Shown: in pieces, positions 1-9,286 of the stretch
How the letters are laid out: each line of letters starts with the position of its first letter
Position numbering within the stretch: the first letter of the stretch is position 1
Assembly: GCF_010550695.1 (NCBI RefSeq)
Contig: NZ_JAAGOB010000008.1
Coordinates: 186,001 to 250,000 of the forward strand
Source: Phytoactinopolyspora alkaliphila
Lineage (GTDB): Bacteria > Actinomycetota > Actinomycetes > Jiangellales > Jiangellaceae
DNA length: 64,000 bases
Direction of reading: 5' to 3'
The notes under the pieces: generated by a model
What the model was told of the DNA's origin: nothing
Database searches by the model: none
The model's input: only the letters and a program-made list of their open reading frames with translations
Position numbers and translations under genes: made by a program

Positions 1-1
1 C

Positions 2-100
2 GCGGCTGCGGCCTTCGACCACCAGCTCGGGGGCGAGGCGTCCGCCGTCCTCCGCGCCTATGTTGCCCAGCGGGCACGCCGGCAAGGTGACCAGGTGTGA
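2..100 (+). CDS. C-terminal end of an upstream gene, cut by the window
   Basis: An open frame runs from the window edge to a TGA at 98-100 and ends in QRARRQGDQV. Only about 32 residues are visible, so no domain can be named. The stop codon overlaps the GTG start of the HNH nuclease gene (GTGA, 97-100), so the two are translationally coupled. Inference: in Septu-type and related defence pairs, an ATPase gene precedes a PtuB-like HNH gene in exactly this arrangement, so the missing part may be an AAA/SMC-like ATPase. Confidence 0.55.
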   Translation, partial: AAAAFDHQLGGEASAVLRAYVAQRARRQGDQV

Positions 101-933
101 GGTACCTCGACGTTCCTGACGACGACGCGGTGGACGTCTACGAACTCTCGATCTCGAAGATCCAGGTACCACACACAAAGGACCGTTTCGCCAAAGCTAC
201 GGTTCAGCTCTGCGAAGACTCCGACCGCTACCTGAGAGCCGTGGCGGCGGGCGGCCTTGCCGCGGAGCCGGACTTCACGTTGACGGACGTGACTCAGGAA
301 GAGATGTCGAGGCACTACAAGAACAGGTTCGCCCGAAAGGAAAGCCCCGGCCGCCGAGTGTACGACCAGATCAAGATCCGGGCTCGAGGCATGTGTCCGC
401 TCTGCGGCCCGCGGACCGTGGGCACGCTCGACCACTACTGGCCCAAGAGCCCGCATACCAGCCTGGCTGTCCATCCCGCTAACCTCGTTCCCTGTTGCTG
501 GGAGTGCAACAACAGGAAAGCTGACTTTCAGCCCTCGGACCGTGCTGGAGAACTGCTCCACCCGTATTTCGATAACCTCGGCAACGACCTTTGGCTCGAA
601 TGCGAGATCATAGACGTCAGCGGAAGTCCCGCATTCCTTTTCGCGCCCACGCGTCCTGCCTCATGGTCCGACGAGACCTTCTGGCGCGTGTGCCATCACT
701 TCGAGTTCTTCGACCTGGGAGAGCTCTACGCCTCGCAGGCCGCCAACGAGTTCGAGAGCATCCGACACGAGTTGGCCGAGGTTCTCACCGAGGACGACGC
801 GGCCGGCGTGCGGAAGCACCTCGAGCGAGCCACCCGTTCGCGAACCAATAGCGAGCCGAACGGATGGCAGGCCGCCATGTATCGCGCGATGGCTGCTTCA
901 ACCAAGTTTCACGCGGGTCCGTTTACGAAGTGA
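97..933 (+). CDS. HNH endonuclease, PtuB-like
   Basis: This 278-residue protein carries a zinc-supported HNH nuclease fold. A CxxC pair lies at C100/C103, followed by the LDHYWPKS motif with the catalytic His at about 113, the Asn of PANL at about 129, and a second zinc pair in CCWECN (about 133-138). An HPYFD motif at about 155-159 is common in PtuB/RloC-type HNH proteins. The N-terminal 80 residues are unassigned. The GTG start overlaps the stop of the preceding gene, so the protein is probably co-expressed in fixed ratio with that partner. It likely cuts nucleic acid when licensed by the partner, as in Septu. The partner lies outside the window, so the system assignment is inference; the HNH call itself is firm. 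Confidence 0.8.
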   Translation: MRYLDVPDDDAVDVYELSISKIQVPHTKDRFAKATVQLCEDSDRYLRAVAAGGLAAEPDFTLTDVTQEEMSRHYKNRFARKESPGRRVYDQIKIRARGMCPLCGPRTVGTLDHYWPKSPHTSLAVHPANLVPCCWECNNRKADFQPSDRAGELLHPYFDNLGNDLWLECEIIDVSGSPAFLFAPTRPASWSDETFWRVCHHFEFFDLGELYASQAANEFESIRHELAEVLTEDDAAGVRKHLERATRSRTNSEPNGWQAAMYRAMAASTKFHAGPFTK

Positions 934-1214
934 CGTTCGCGGGCACCCGAGCCTGCGCCCTCTGGTTCGCGTAGCCACGAGACGGAAACCAGTCCGAGCA
1001 GACCGCAAGCGAGGCGTAGAACCGAGCCTCCCCCAGATTCGTCACGCCAACGCCGCAAGGGTTGATCATCTTCAGGGCCCATACCGGTTCTTCACAGTTA
1101 AGGGGGTAGGGAGGGCTGGCGCGTCGTTGCCGGGTAGGCGTCGAGGTCTTCCGACGATGAGAGTTCTCACACAGCCCATCTGGAAAACCTCGACGTGCCT
1201 GACGCTACCTTCAC

Positions 1215-1802
1215 ACGCCCTGACTTGACCATGTTCTCCATCCCGACGAACTCGGCCTTGAAGCCGTCGGGCAGCGACTCGAACCCGACCGCCCCGTGTT
1301 GGCCTGCCGGTTGTCGAGTCTGACGAGTGGTGCCGCCGCTGCGGCTGCGAAGGCATGCTGCGTGACACCGTGGTCCGTCGGTTGGCGCACGAGCCGCTGG
1401 GGTGGCGCCCGACGACGCTGGAGGTGGCCGTGCGTCGCTATCGATGTGCTGGCTGCGGGCATGTGTGGCGCCAGGACACCACCAAACCAAGGGAGCAGAG
1501 CCGCGGGCGAAGCTGTCACGCCGGGGTCTGCGTTGGACACTCGAGGCGATCGTGGTCCAGCACCTCACCGTCGCCCGTGCCGCTGAAGAGTTTGGGTCGC
1601 CTGGAACAGGCGCCAACGACGCCGTCCTCGCCGGGGGCCAGCGGGTCCTGATCAACGATCCCACCCGGTTCGACGGCGTCAAGGTCGTCGGTGTCGACGA
1701 ACATGTGTGGCGTAACCCCGACGCGGCGACAAGTACGTCACCGTGTCCTCGATCTGACCGGCATCCGTGAGGGCACCGGCCCCGCGCGGCTGCTGGACAT
1801 TC
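1215..1802 (+). pseudogene. ISL3-family transposase remnant, frameshifted
   Basis: Pieces of one transposase can be followed through at least three frames. A degraded N-terminus (DELGLEAVG-like) starts near 1230. A zinc-finger section (EWCRRCGCEG, then RRYRCAGCGHVWRQDTT) lies in one frame around 1325-1485. A second frame carries EPRAKLSRRGLRW and FDGVKVVGVDEHVWR around 1496-1710. A last piece in a third frame reads LDLTGIREGTGPARLLDI and stops near 1800. The DDE catalytic half is missing, so the element is dead. It separates the HNH gene from the conjugation genes. No terminal inverted repeats or target duplication could be fixed. The 934-1214 stretch before it and 1803-1967 after it show no gene. 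Confidence 0.75.
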
Positions 1803-1967
1803 GATCATTCCTCAAACAAAAACTACCGGCAAGGTAAGACACATGACCAGCTTTCCAAAGCCGGACACGCCGACCGTGTGCGCAGAACGCCTACTCCCTG
1901 CCGAGCGACAGGGAACCCAGGCGAACTCGCGTGCCTGGGCGTCGGCGCGCAGGGAAGGGCAGCCATC

Positions 1968-2321
1968 TTGCACCTCATCCATCAGTTGATCACCGAGCTA
2001 CCACAACGAGCCGACTCCGAACTGGTCGCGTTCAATCCGAATATCCGGCCCAACGACGACGCCATCCCCGGTATCCCGGCACTGCGAGATCTGCTCGGTG
2101 GCGTCCTGTCGTTCTGTCTCTTCGCCTCGATGGGTGCACTGATCGTCTCGTTGCTGATCTGGGGCTGGGGTCGAATGTCGAGTTCGCCGCAACGCATCGA
2201 TTCTGGCAAATCAGCCACCGCGTGGTCTCTTGGCGCGTTCATCGGCTTCGGGATGATCAACACCATCACGTCGTGGGCATGGGGAGTCGGGCAGGGTATC
2301 CCGTTGCCAGGCGCGGGATGA
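1968..2321 (+). CDS. Small two-helix membrane protein of the transfer apparatus
   Basis: I chose the TTG at 1968, preceded by an AGGGAAGGG Shine-Dalgarno stretch, giving 117 residues. Two hydrophobic segments are visible, around residues 48-68 (LGGVLSFCLFASMGALIVSLL) and 87-103, separated by a short polar loop (SSPQRIDSGKSATA). This size and layout resemble VirB2/TrbC-like pilin or channel proteins, but sequence alone does not prove it. Its stop overlaps the start of the next membrane protein (ATGA), so it is the first gene of the conjugation operon. A longer upstream reading frame exists but runs back into the transposase debris and has no signal of its own. Confidence 0.6.
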   Translation: MHLIHQLITELPQRADSELVAFNPNIRPNDDAIPGIPALRDLLGGVLSFCLFASMGALIVSLLIWGWGRMSSSPQRIDSGKSATAWSLGAFIGFGMINTITSWAWGVGQGIPLPGAG

Positions 2322-3421
2322 TCGCCGTGGACACAGACCCGGTCACTACGAGGTCGGCTTGCGACGGTCTCGTCGACCCGTTCTCTCGCTTCGTTTGTGG
2401 CCTGACAACCGGCGGCCTCGATCCTGAAGGCTGGTTGCAGGATCAGACCATGGGCAGACTTGCCCGTTCAATGGCCGAGGCCGCCGAAACGATGGTCCTC
2501 GCCATGTGGTCGCTGATCATGGAGACCACCGCGGTGGATCTCACGGCCGACTGGGTGCGGGGCAACATCTCGGTCGTCATGCTCGTCGCGCTACCCATCG
2601 TGATCGCCCTGTACATGATTCAACTGACAGCCGCAGCGATACGGCGAGAGCCCGGAGGACTGGTCCGGGCAGTGGTCGGCGTCGTGGGCAGCCTTGCGGC
2701 CAGCGCCATCGCTCTGTCCGTCACGCAGTCGGTGCTGATGCTCACCGACTGGGCATGCGATCTGATCATGCGTTGGCGCGTTGGTGTTGACGTTGGTGAG
2801 GCGATCGAGACTCTCACGCCGGCCATGCTCGTAGCTTCAGCGACAGGTCAGGGTGCCGCTTTGCCGTCGCTTCTGATCGTGATTTTCGCGTTCCTCTACA
2901 TCGTGGGTTCCTTCTGTGTCTGGTTCGCGCTGATGGCGAGGAAGGTGCTGATCATCGTCGCCGCGGTATTCGCGCCGCTGGCATTCGCTGGCCTGACGAG
3001 TAGGTACACGGCGGGTTGGGCGTCGAAGTGGTTGAGCATCATGTTCGCGCTCGCGCTCTCGAAGCTGACCGTGGTGATGGTGTTCGCGATCTCGGCCAGT
3101 GCGATTCGCTCCGGCCTATCCGGCACGGCCGGATCAACCTTGCGGGCCATCGGGGAGTTGTCGATGGGCCTGATGCTGTTGGCTGTCGCGGCGATCGCTC
3201 CTTGGCTGACGTACAAGTTTCTCGACTTCGTCACCCCCAACGGACGCGACTGGGACGGCACTGTCGGTCGTAGTACAGCAGCGGCGCAGGTGGGAGCACA
3301 CAGCGCCCGGACAGTGATGTTCCGCGGGCGGGCAGCGCTCGGCATGCCGAACAGTGCGCGCCCGGCTGCGTACAGCCCAGCACAGGCGCTCCGCCGAGGC
3401 AGTCCACAGGGCACACCGTAG
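2318..3421 (+). CDS. Polytopic membrane protein, TrbL/VirB6-like (SCO6881-type)
   Basis: The 367-residue protein starts at ATG 2318, overlapping the previous stop. It has a soluble N-terminal part of about 75 residues followed by several strongly hydrophobic segments, including VVMLVALPIVIALYMIQL, LLIVIFAFLYIVGSFCVWFALM, VLIIVAAVFAPLAFAGL and LSMGLMLLAVAAIAPWLTY. The tail is short and polar. This layout fits the VirB6/TrbL inner-membrane channel component of a type IV secretion system, and in actinobacterial elements a protein of this type regularly stands before the SCO6880-like and VirB4-like genes, as here. Annotating the frame from 1931 would add a spurious N-terminus overlapping the small membrane gene. 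Confidence 0.7.
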   Translation: MIAVDTDPVTTRSACDGLVDPFSRFVCGLTTGGLDPEGWLQDQTMGRLARSMAEAAETMVLAMWSLIMETTAVDLTADWVRGNISVVMLVALPIVIALYMIQLTAAAIRREPGGLVRAVVGVVGSLAASAIALSVTQSVLMLTDWACDLIMRWRVGVDVGEAIETLTPAMLVASATGQGAALPSLLIVIFAFLYIVGSFCVWFALMARKVLIIVAAVFAPLAFAGLTSRYTAGWASKWLSIMFALALSKLTVVMVFAISASAIRSGLSGTAGSTLRAIGELSMGLMLLAVAAIAPWLTYKFLDFVTPNGRDWDGTVGRSTAAAQVGAHSARTVMFRGRAALGMPNSARPAAYSPAQALRRGSPQGTP

Positions 3422-3430
3422 GAGGCATGC

Positions 3431-4894
3431 GTGACATCGAATGATCGACCGACAACAGCCAAGCCCATAACGGCGCGTCTCGGCCGACGCTCGGAACGAG
3501 GTGCCATGTGGGGACTCTCCGGCGGCCAGCTTCTCGCGATCGGCGTCGCCGCGTCGGTATTCGGCCCATCGGCGATGACCGCCGGGACCCGCGGCCTGGT
3601 CGCGACCGCCCCGGTCTGGGGCACCGCGCTCCTGTTCGCGTTCTTGCGGCCGCATGGGAGGACGCTCGTGGCCTGGACGCCTATCGTCGCGAACTGGATA
3701 CTGCGCAGAACCCGCGGCCAGAACGCGGCGCTGAGGCGTCCCGACCGTCCGAGGCCAGCCGGAACCCTGGCGCTGCCTGGCGAGGTTGGCGCCCTCAGGC
3801 TCTACCGGCACGGCCCGACGACGACGGCGATGATCCATGATCCGCACAGACGCACCCTCACAGCGGTGATGAGACTCCGTTATCCCGCCTTCTTGCTGCT
3901 CGGTCAGGACGACAGGAACCGCCGCGTCCAGGGTTGGGGGCAGGCATTGAGTGGAGCCTGTCGCACTGGACGCATCAGCCGCGTGCAAGTCCTCGAGCGC
4001 ACAACAGCCGACGGCGGGGAGGCCGTGCATGCGTATTGGCGCGACGCCGGCAACAGTGACACCGGCTCCGCCTCGGCGTCGTACGAAGACCTCATCACGA
4101 CGGCAGGTCCCGCCTCCGCGCGCCACGAAACCCTGCTGGCCCTAACGATGTCCATCAAGCATTCCGCGCGAGCGATCCGCACGGCGGGAGGCGGCCTCGC
4201 GGGCGCTGCAACCGTTCTGATCAAAGAGTTGTCGGCAGTGACCGCCAATCTGCGGTCAGCCGAGATCGGCGTCGATTCCTGGTTAGATGAGGCCGAGCTC
4301 GCGTTGTTGATCAACACCGCGTTCAATCCCGGACGGGGACCCGTCTGGGACCGTACCGGTCATGGCCGGGGACTTGCGGTTGCGGGACCGATGGCCGTGA
4401 CAGCCGCGTGGGATCACCTCCGCTGCGATGAGACCTGGCATGCCGTGTTCTGGGTCCGGGAGTGGCCTCGTGAGGATGTCGACGCGACGTTCCTCTCACC
4501 GTTGATGCTCACCAACAGCGTGCAACGAAGCGTAAGCGTGATCTATCGTCCCCGGACCACCCGCGAGGCCATGAAGGATGTGCGGGTCGAGCAGACGGAG
4601 CAAGAGTCCGAACAGCGACGACGCGACAAGCACGACATCCGCACCACGGCGGCGCAACAGCGCGAGCGAGATGACGTCGACCGGCGCGAAAGAGAATTGG
4701 TTGCCGGGCACGCCGATCTGGCATTCACCGGACTGATCTCGGTGTCCGCTGGCACCAAGGAAGACCTCGACGCCGCCATCGAAGAGACCGAAGGCGCCTG
4801 TCACCAGTCGGGACTCGACACCGTCCTCCTATACGGCCAGCAGGACGCCGCGTTCTACGCTGCCGCGCTGCCACTCGGACGAGTCCTGATATGA
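3431..4894 (+). CDS. SCO6880-like conjugation-associated protein
   Basis: This 487-residue protein begins at a GTG with GGAGG 8 bases upstream. Near the N-terminus a RRSERGAMWGLSGGQLLAIG segment leads into two closely spaced hydrophobic stretches (about residues 30-75), typical of actinobacterial SCO6880-family proteins, whose genes sit between the TrbL-like and VirB4-like genes of mobile elements. The rest is soluble, with a charged, probably helical region (about 375-425, rich in Glu/Arg/Gln) near the C-terminus. It probably anchors the VirB4 ATPase to the membrane channel, like the VirB3/PrgI-type partner; that role is inference. It overlaps the VirB4 gene by 4 bp, implying a shared transcript. 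Confidence 0.65.
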   Translation: MTSNDRPTTAKPITARLGRRSERGAMWGLSGGQLLAIGVAASVFGPSAMTAGTRGLVATAPVWGTALLFAFLRPHGRTLVAWTPIVANWILRRTRGQNAALRRPDRPRPAGTLALPGEVGALRLYRHGPTTTAMIHDPHRRTLTAVMRLRYPAFLLLGQDDRNRRVQGWGQALSGACRTGRISRVQVLERTTADGGEAVHAYWRDAGNSDTGSASASYEDLITTAGPASARHETLLALTMSIKHSARAIRTAGGGLAGAATVLIKELSAVTANLRSAEIGVDSWLDEAELALLINTAFNPGRGPVWDRTGHGRGLAVAGPMAVTAAWDHLRCDETWHAVFWVREWPREDVDATFLSPLMLTNSVQRSVSVIYRPRTTREAMKDVRVEQTEQESEQRRRDKHDIRTTAAQQRERDDVDRRERELVAGHADLAFTGLISVSAGTKEDLDAAIEETEGACHQSGLDTVLLYGQQDAAFYAAALPLGRVLI

Positions 4895-6375
4895 GGCTGC
4901 ATACTGCCCCCGTACTCACACCGGCGGGTGCGAGAAGACGGGAACGGCGCCAGGTGCGTAGAGCGGCACACGCCATGGCCCGTGAACGCCACGCGGCCGA
5001 GCGGGCCGAACGCCAAGCCGTCAGGGACATCGATCGCGCACTCTGGGACATCGAGCAGCTGCCACGATCTGGCGAGGCGGGTCCGGCCGCGGGTCGATCC
5101 TGGCTGCCGCTGCGGTTACAGCCGCATCGAGGGACCAGCGCGACGTTGAGCGTCGTCTATCCGTTCATCGCTGAGGGTGGGCTCGGGTCGCGTGGCATGT
5201 ATATCGGGCAGGACCTGATGTCCGGCAGTGCGTTCTGCTATGACCCGTGGGAGCTCTACCGCGCCCGAGTGATCACCAACCCCAACGTTCTGCTGGCGGG
5301 GGTCATCGGCCAGGGGAAATCCACCCTCGCCAAGGCATTGGCCTGGCGGTCGCTCCCATTCGGTCGGCGCGTGTACATACCAGGAGACGTCAAGGGTGAA
5401 TGGACACCGGTGGTCGAAGCAGCCGGCGGCACCGCGATCCGCCTCGGTCCCGGTATGCCCGCCAGGCTCAATCCGCTCGACGTGGGCGTGCGCCCCACCG
5501 GAATGAACGACGGCGAGTGGCGCTCGCTCGTCCAGTCACGCCGACGTCAGCTCCTCCGCGCGATCTCCGAGACCGTCGTCGGCGATCAGCTCGTGCCCAC
5601 GGAGCACACCGCCCTTGCCACTGCCCTGAGCGTCACCGAGCGATCGACCATCACTCCCACTCTGCCGGCCGTCGTGAACCACCTGTTGCGTCCTTCCCCG
5701 TTGACTACCGATCTGCCTGCCGATGAGGTCGAAGTTCTACGCAACGACGGGCGACGCGTCGGCCATGCACTCCAGCGGATGATCAGCGGCGACCTTGGCG
5801 GTCTGTTCGACGGCGATTCCACGGTCCAGTTCGACCCTCACTTGCCGATGGTAAGCCTCGACATGTCCGCTCTTGGCGAGGACAACGAGAACCTTCCCAT
5901 CATCATGACCTGCGCATCTTCCTGGCTCGAAGGCGCGCTCCAGGACCCAAGTGGGGGCAAGCGCTGGATCATCTACGACGAAGCCTGGCGGCTCATGTCG
6001 GTTCTCCCCCTGCTGCGCCGCATGCAGTCCCAATGGAAGCTGGCCCGCGCCTTCGGCATCGCGAACATGGCCGTCATCCACCGGCTCTCCGACCTCGACG
6101 CGATCGGAGACCAGGGTTCCGAGGCCCGCGCGCTGGCAGCCGGTCTGCTCGCGGACTGCTCGACACGAATCATGTATCGCCAGGAGTCGGATCAGCTCGT
6201 TCACTCGGCCGAGTTGCTCGGCCTGACCTCGACTCAACGAGATGTCCTGCCCGACCTCAACACCGGCGAGGGGCTGTGGCGCATCGGGGAACGTGCCTGG
6301 ATCGTCGCTCACACCCGCAGTGACATCGAAGCCAGGTTGTTCGATACCGACACCCGAATGCTTGAGGTTATCTGA
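4891..6375 (+). CDS. VirB4/TraC-type conjugation ATPase
   Basis: The 494-residue protein has a Walker A motif GVIGQGKST at about residues 137-145 and a Walker B WIIYDEAW at about 357-364, the DE(A/S)W form typical of VirB4/TraC ATPases. The segment AIGDQGSEARALAAGLLADC near residues 405-425 matches the post-Walker-B region of the family. The N-terminal 70 residues are basic and helical. At 494 residues it is much shorter than proteobacterial VirB4 (about 800), the normal situation in actinobacterial systems where the N-terminal part is supplied by the SCO6880-type protein. It should energise assembly of the mating channel at the inner face of the membrane. Confidence 0.85.
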   Translation: MRLHTAPVLTPAGARRRERRQVRRAAHAMARERHAAERAERQAVRDIDRALWDIEQLPRSGEAGPAAGRSWLPLRLQPHRGTSATLSVVYPFIAEGGLGSRGMYIGQDLMSGSAFCYDPWELYRARVITNPNVLLAGVIGQGKSTLAKALAWRSLPFGRRVYIPGDVKGEWTPVVEAAGGTAIRLGPGMPARLNPLDVGVRPTGMNDGEWRSLVQSRRRQLLRAISETVVGDQLVPTEHTALATALSVTERSTITPTLPAVVNHLLRPSPLTTDLPADEVEVLRNDGRRVGHALQRMISGDLGGLFDGDSTVQFDPHLPMVSLDMSALGEDNENLPIIMTCASSWLEGALQDPSGGKRWIIYDEAWRLMSVLPLLRRMQSQWKLARAFGIANMAVIHRLSDLDAIGDQGSEARALAAGLLADCSTRIMYRQESDQLVHSAELLGLTSTQRDVLPDLNTGEGLWRIGERAWIVAHTRSDIEARLFDTDTRMLEVI

Positions 6376-6376
6376 C

Positions 6377-8140
6377 ATGGCCGCGCCACAACGCTCCAAG
6401 AGCAGCGACAGCAACACCGCACTCATCATCATGCTCGCCGCCATCGCTGCGGCAGCAGCTGTCTGGGCAGGCGCCGCAATAGCGGCCGTGGTCAACGGCT
6501 ACTCACCGCCGCGGTTCGGCGTCGAATCGATCCTCAGAATCGTGAGCAAGCCTGCCGACCCGGAGGCCGCGTGGGGCCAGGAGATGCCACCCGCTGCACT
6601 GTCATGGTCATCCACCGCCCTCGTCCTCGCCGCGACGGCCGGAGTCGGATACCTCGGATGGCGACTTCTCGGCCAACGCCAACGAGACGACGTGCGCCAT
6701 CTACCGGGTACAGCCACCGCTGCACAGATTCGCCACGCGGCATCGGCGCGTGCGCTACTCAAGCGTGGACGTCATCTGCGGCCTTCGATTACTCATCCCC
6801 AGGCCGACGACGTCGGTCACAAGCTCGGACATGCCCGGGGTATCGCTGTGTACACATCGTGCGAAGACTCAACGGTCGTGCTCGGGCCTCCTCGCTCAGG
6901 CAAAGGACTGCACATCGTCGTCGGCAAGATCCTCGATGCAACAGGCGCGGTGATCACCACGTCGACCCGCCCGGACAACCTCACCATCACCCTGAAGGCC
7001 CGCGCACGCACGGGTCCGGTTGCGGTCTTCGACCCTCAGCAGCTCGCCGCCGGTGTGGAACGCGGGCTGAAGTGGTCACCTGTCCGTGGGTGCCAGCACG
7101 CTCAGACAGCGATGATTCGGGCCCGTGGCCTGGCGTCAAGCATGGGGATGAACAGCAACGGCGGTGTGGACGACGCCAATTACTGGCAAGGACAGACCGA
7201 AGCAGTTCTTCGCGGCCTGCTGCATGCGGCTGCCCTCGATGGACGCAATGCTCATGATCTTTATCGGTGGTCTCTTGACCCCGTGCGTGCGTCTGAGGCG
7301 GTCCGAGTCATGCACAACTCCAGCCGAGCCGCCCCGGGATGGGCAGACGCCCTGGACGCGATCGTGGCCATGGACGATCGCACGCGTAGCAACATTTGGA
7401 GCGGCGTCCGCCAGTCCCTCGCAGCGCTGGCCGACCCCAGAGTTCTCGACGCCGTCACACCACATGAGCGTGACCAGTTCGACCCTGAATCTTTCGTTAA
7501 CGAACGCGGTAGCCTCTATCTGCTCGGCACCTCCACCGGGGCCGGCGCGGCCGCAAGCCTGGTCAATGCCTTCATCGAGGACATGCTCGAGACCGTCCGG
7601 CGAGTAGCCGCACGAAGCCCAGGTGCGCGGCTCGACCCGCCTCTCTCCCTCGTCCTTGATGAGATCGGCAACCTGTCGCCCCTGCCGAGTCTGCCTTCGC
7701 TCATGAGCGAAGGCGGCGGCAGCGGAATCAACACCACCGCCGTCCTACAGTCGCTCGCCCAAGCTCGCGGAGCATGGGGCGACCAACAAGCCGGCACCAT
7801 CTGGGATGCGGCCATCGTGAAACTCGTCCTTGGTGGCGGCTCCAACGCGCGCGACCTTCAAGACCTCTCCGCCCTCATCGGAGAACGCGACGAGGAGACC
7901 ATCTCGACCTCCCGTGGAAATGATGGCAGCCGATCCAGCTCCACCAACCTGCGCCGCATTCCCATCATGGACGGCGGACGCCTACGCACCCTGCCGTTCG
8001 GGACCGCAGTGCTCCTGCTGAGGTCCGCGCCACCGATCATCCTCGACATGCAGCAGTGGACGAGACGTCTCGACGCGGAACAGCTTCGCCGCGACCGGGC
8101 CGAACTAGAAGCAGCGATCGGAGCCTACGCGCGGCGGTAA
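6377..8140 (+). CDS. VirD4/TraG-type coupling protein
   Basis: I chose ATG 6377, directly after the VirB4 stop, giving 587 residues. Two N-terminal membrane segments (about 14-38 and 78-97) precede a P-loop GPPRSGKG at about 170-177. Walker B is SLVLDEIGNL at about 423-432, followed by the Ser/Gly-rich loop and the VLQSLAQAR segment typical of TraG/VirD4 ATPases. The protein would dock the relaxase-DNA complex at the type IV channel and pump DNA. Upstream extension into the VirB4 gene is a frame artefact. Together with VirB4 and the MobF relaxase it defines a self-transmissible rather than merely mobilisable element. Confidence 0.88.
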   Translation: MAAPQRSKSSDSNTALIIMLAAIAAAAAVWAGAAIAAVVNGYSPPRFGVESILRIVSKPADPEAAWGQEMPPAALSWSSTALVLAATAGVGYLGWRLLGQRQRDDVRHLPGTATAAQIRHAASARALLKRGRHLRPSITHPQADDVGHKLGHARGIAVYTSCEDSTVVLGPPRSGKGLHIVVGKILDATGAVITTSTRPDNLTITLKARARTGPVAVFDPQQLAAGVERGLKWSPVRGCQHAQTAMIRARGLASSMGMNSNGGVDDANYWQGQTEAVLRGLLHAAALDGRNAHDLYRWSLDPVRASEAVRVMHNSSRAAPGWADALDAIVAMDDRTRSNIWSGVRQSLAALADPRVLDAVTPHERDQFDPESFVNERGSLYLLGTSTGAGAAASLVNAFIEDMLETVRRVAARSPGARLDPPLSLVLDEIGNLSPLPSLPSLMSEGGGSGINTTAVLQSLAQARGAWGDQQAGTIWDAAIVKLVLGGGSNARDLQDLSALIGERDEETISTSRGNDGSRSSSTNLRRIPIMDGGRLRTLPFGTAVLLLRSAPPIILDMQQWTRRLDAEQLRRDRAELEAAIGAYARR

Positions 8141-8225
8141 GCCGAACCAGGCGCGACGTGCGCATCGACAGCCTCCCCTCCGGCAGAGCCAGCGCCTGCT
8201 GGCCGCGAACGCTGCTGGAGGTTCC

Positions 8226-8750
8226 ATGACCAACTCGTTCCCCGTAGCACTCACGGGCCGTGTGGGTACAGACCCGAATTTCACCATCGCCGCAGACACC
8301 GAGCGAGTCACGTTCCGCCTGGCCGTTGATACCCGTCGCCCCACAGACACGGGGGCGTGGGAGACCGTCGACACCGTGTGGCACGACGTCGTCGCCTTCA
8401 GCCACATGGCCGAGCAGATTAACCGGCAAGTCCGAAAAGGCGACGCAGTACTGGTGCTCGGTGACCTCCGTTTCCACACGTACGAGACACGCGAAGGGCA
8501 GCGCCGAACGAGATCCGAGGTCGTCGCTCGAGCCGTCGGACCTGATCTACGACTGGAGACGGTCGCAGTGGACCGGCAAGGCCGGACCAGAAACCCCACC
8601 ACGGCCATCACGGCACCGGTTCAGGCACCCCGGCAAGGTCCGATGCTGCCAACACCTCCGATACCTGACCGACGCGCGTCCGTGCGCCCCGCAGCCTCGG
8701 CCGTCCCAATAGCAAACCACAGCAACACACCGCCGAACCCCTCGATCTGA
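8226..8750 (+). CDS. ssb: Single-stranded DNA-binding protein, element-encoded
   Basis: The 174-residue protein has an OB-fold N-terminus of about 115 residues: NSFPVALTGRVGTDPNF opens it, with VTFRLAV, VWHDVVAF and the GDAVLVLGDLRFHTYE strands following in SSB order. The C-terminal third is low in structure and rich in Pro/Ala/Thr, but lacks the usual acidic tip (DDDIPF type); it ends NHSNTPPNPSI. Element SSBs protect the incoming strand in the recipient. It follows the coupling protein gene by 85 bp with GGAGG 5 bp before the ATG, and is probably transcribed with the transfer genes. Confidence 0.85.
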   Translation: MTNSFPVALTGRVGTDPNFTIAADTERVTFRLAVDTRRPTDTGAWETVDTVWHDVVAFSHMAEQINRQVRKGDAVLVLGDLRFHTYETREGQRRTRSEVVARAVGPDLRLETVAVDRQGRTRNPTTAITAPVQAPRQGPMLPTPPIPDRRASVRPAASAVPIANHSNTPPNPSI

Positions 8751-8764
8751 CAGGTGGGCATGCC

Positions 8765-9286
8765 ATGACAAACGACTTCGGTCTCGACAGCGACGTGGGC
8801 CTTGCCCCTGAACAAGTCGACGCCTTCGTCGAGGAACTCCTCGGCGAGGCCATCCCCCGGCCGATCGTGTGGTCCTCCCTCAGCTCCGAACAGGCTCAAA
8901 CGATTCTCGAAGACCTCGCTGAGTGGGTGTGCTGGCTGACCAGCCGCTACCAGCTTGACGGCCGAGAGCTCCCGCCATGTTGGTGGCGACACGGCTCATT
9001 CGTTGAGGAACTCAGTGCGCTGCGCGGAGCCTGGTTGGTCTCCTACGACGAGAACCAGACCGCTGCGGCCATGGCGGACTGGCATCGCATCTTTCACGAC
9101 ACAAGACATCGTCTCCGCGAGTGGCTCTCCCGCGCCGGGTGCTCTACGTACGAACATCGCCGCGGTGATCAGCAACCCTGGGCGGGCGACCAGCTCGATG
9201 CCTGGTGGTCGGAGTTCCGCCGCGACGTCGAAGTCAAGATCCGGGACGTCGTGGACGGCACGCCTGGGGCAGCTGGACATGATTGA
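8765..9286 (+). CDS. Unknown, DUF4913-like Trp-rich protein
   Basis: I do not recognise this 173-residue protein with certainty. Its middle, roughly WVCWLTSRYQLDGRELPPCW (about residues 58-77), then HGSFVEELSALRGAW and WHRIF..REWLSRAGC, has the spacing of aromatic and His residues seen in DUF4913-like proteins of actinobacterial plasmids and phages. There is no catalytic motif, signal peptide or membrane segment. It lies 14 bp after ssb and overlaps the primase-polymerase gene by 8 bp, so it belongs to the same replication/transfer operon. A role in DNA processing is only suggested by the neighbours. Confidence 0.55.
   Translation: MTNDFGLDSDVGLAPEQVDAFVEELLGEAIPRPIVWSSLSSEQAQTILEDLAEWVCWLTSRYQLDGRELPPCWWRHGSFVEELSALRGAWLVSYDENQTAAAMADWHRIFHDTRHRLREWLSRAGCSTYEHRRGDQQPWAGDQLDAWWSEFRRDVEVKIRDVVDGTPGAAGHD

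Noticed and set aside
1931-2317. Extended N-terminus of the TrbL-like protein
   Set aside because: It overlaps the small membrane gene in another frame; ATG 2318 overlaps that gene's stop as in the rest of the operon.
3134-4126. A 330-codon minus-strand frame
   Set aside because: Arg/Ala/Gly-rich shadow of the TrbL-like and SCO6880-like genes without motif.
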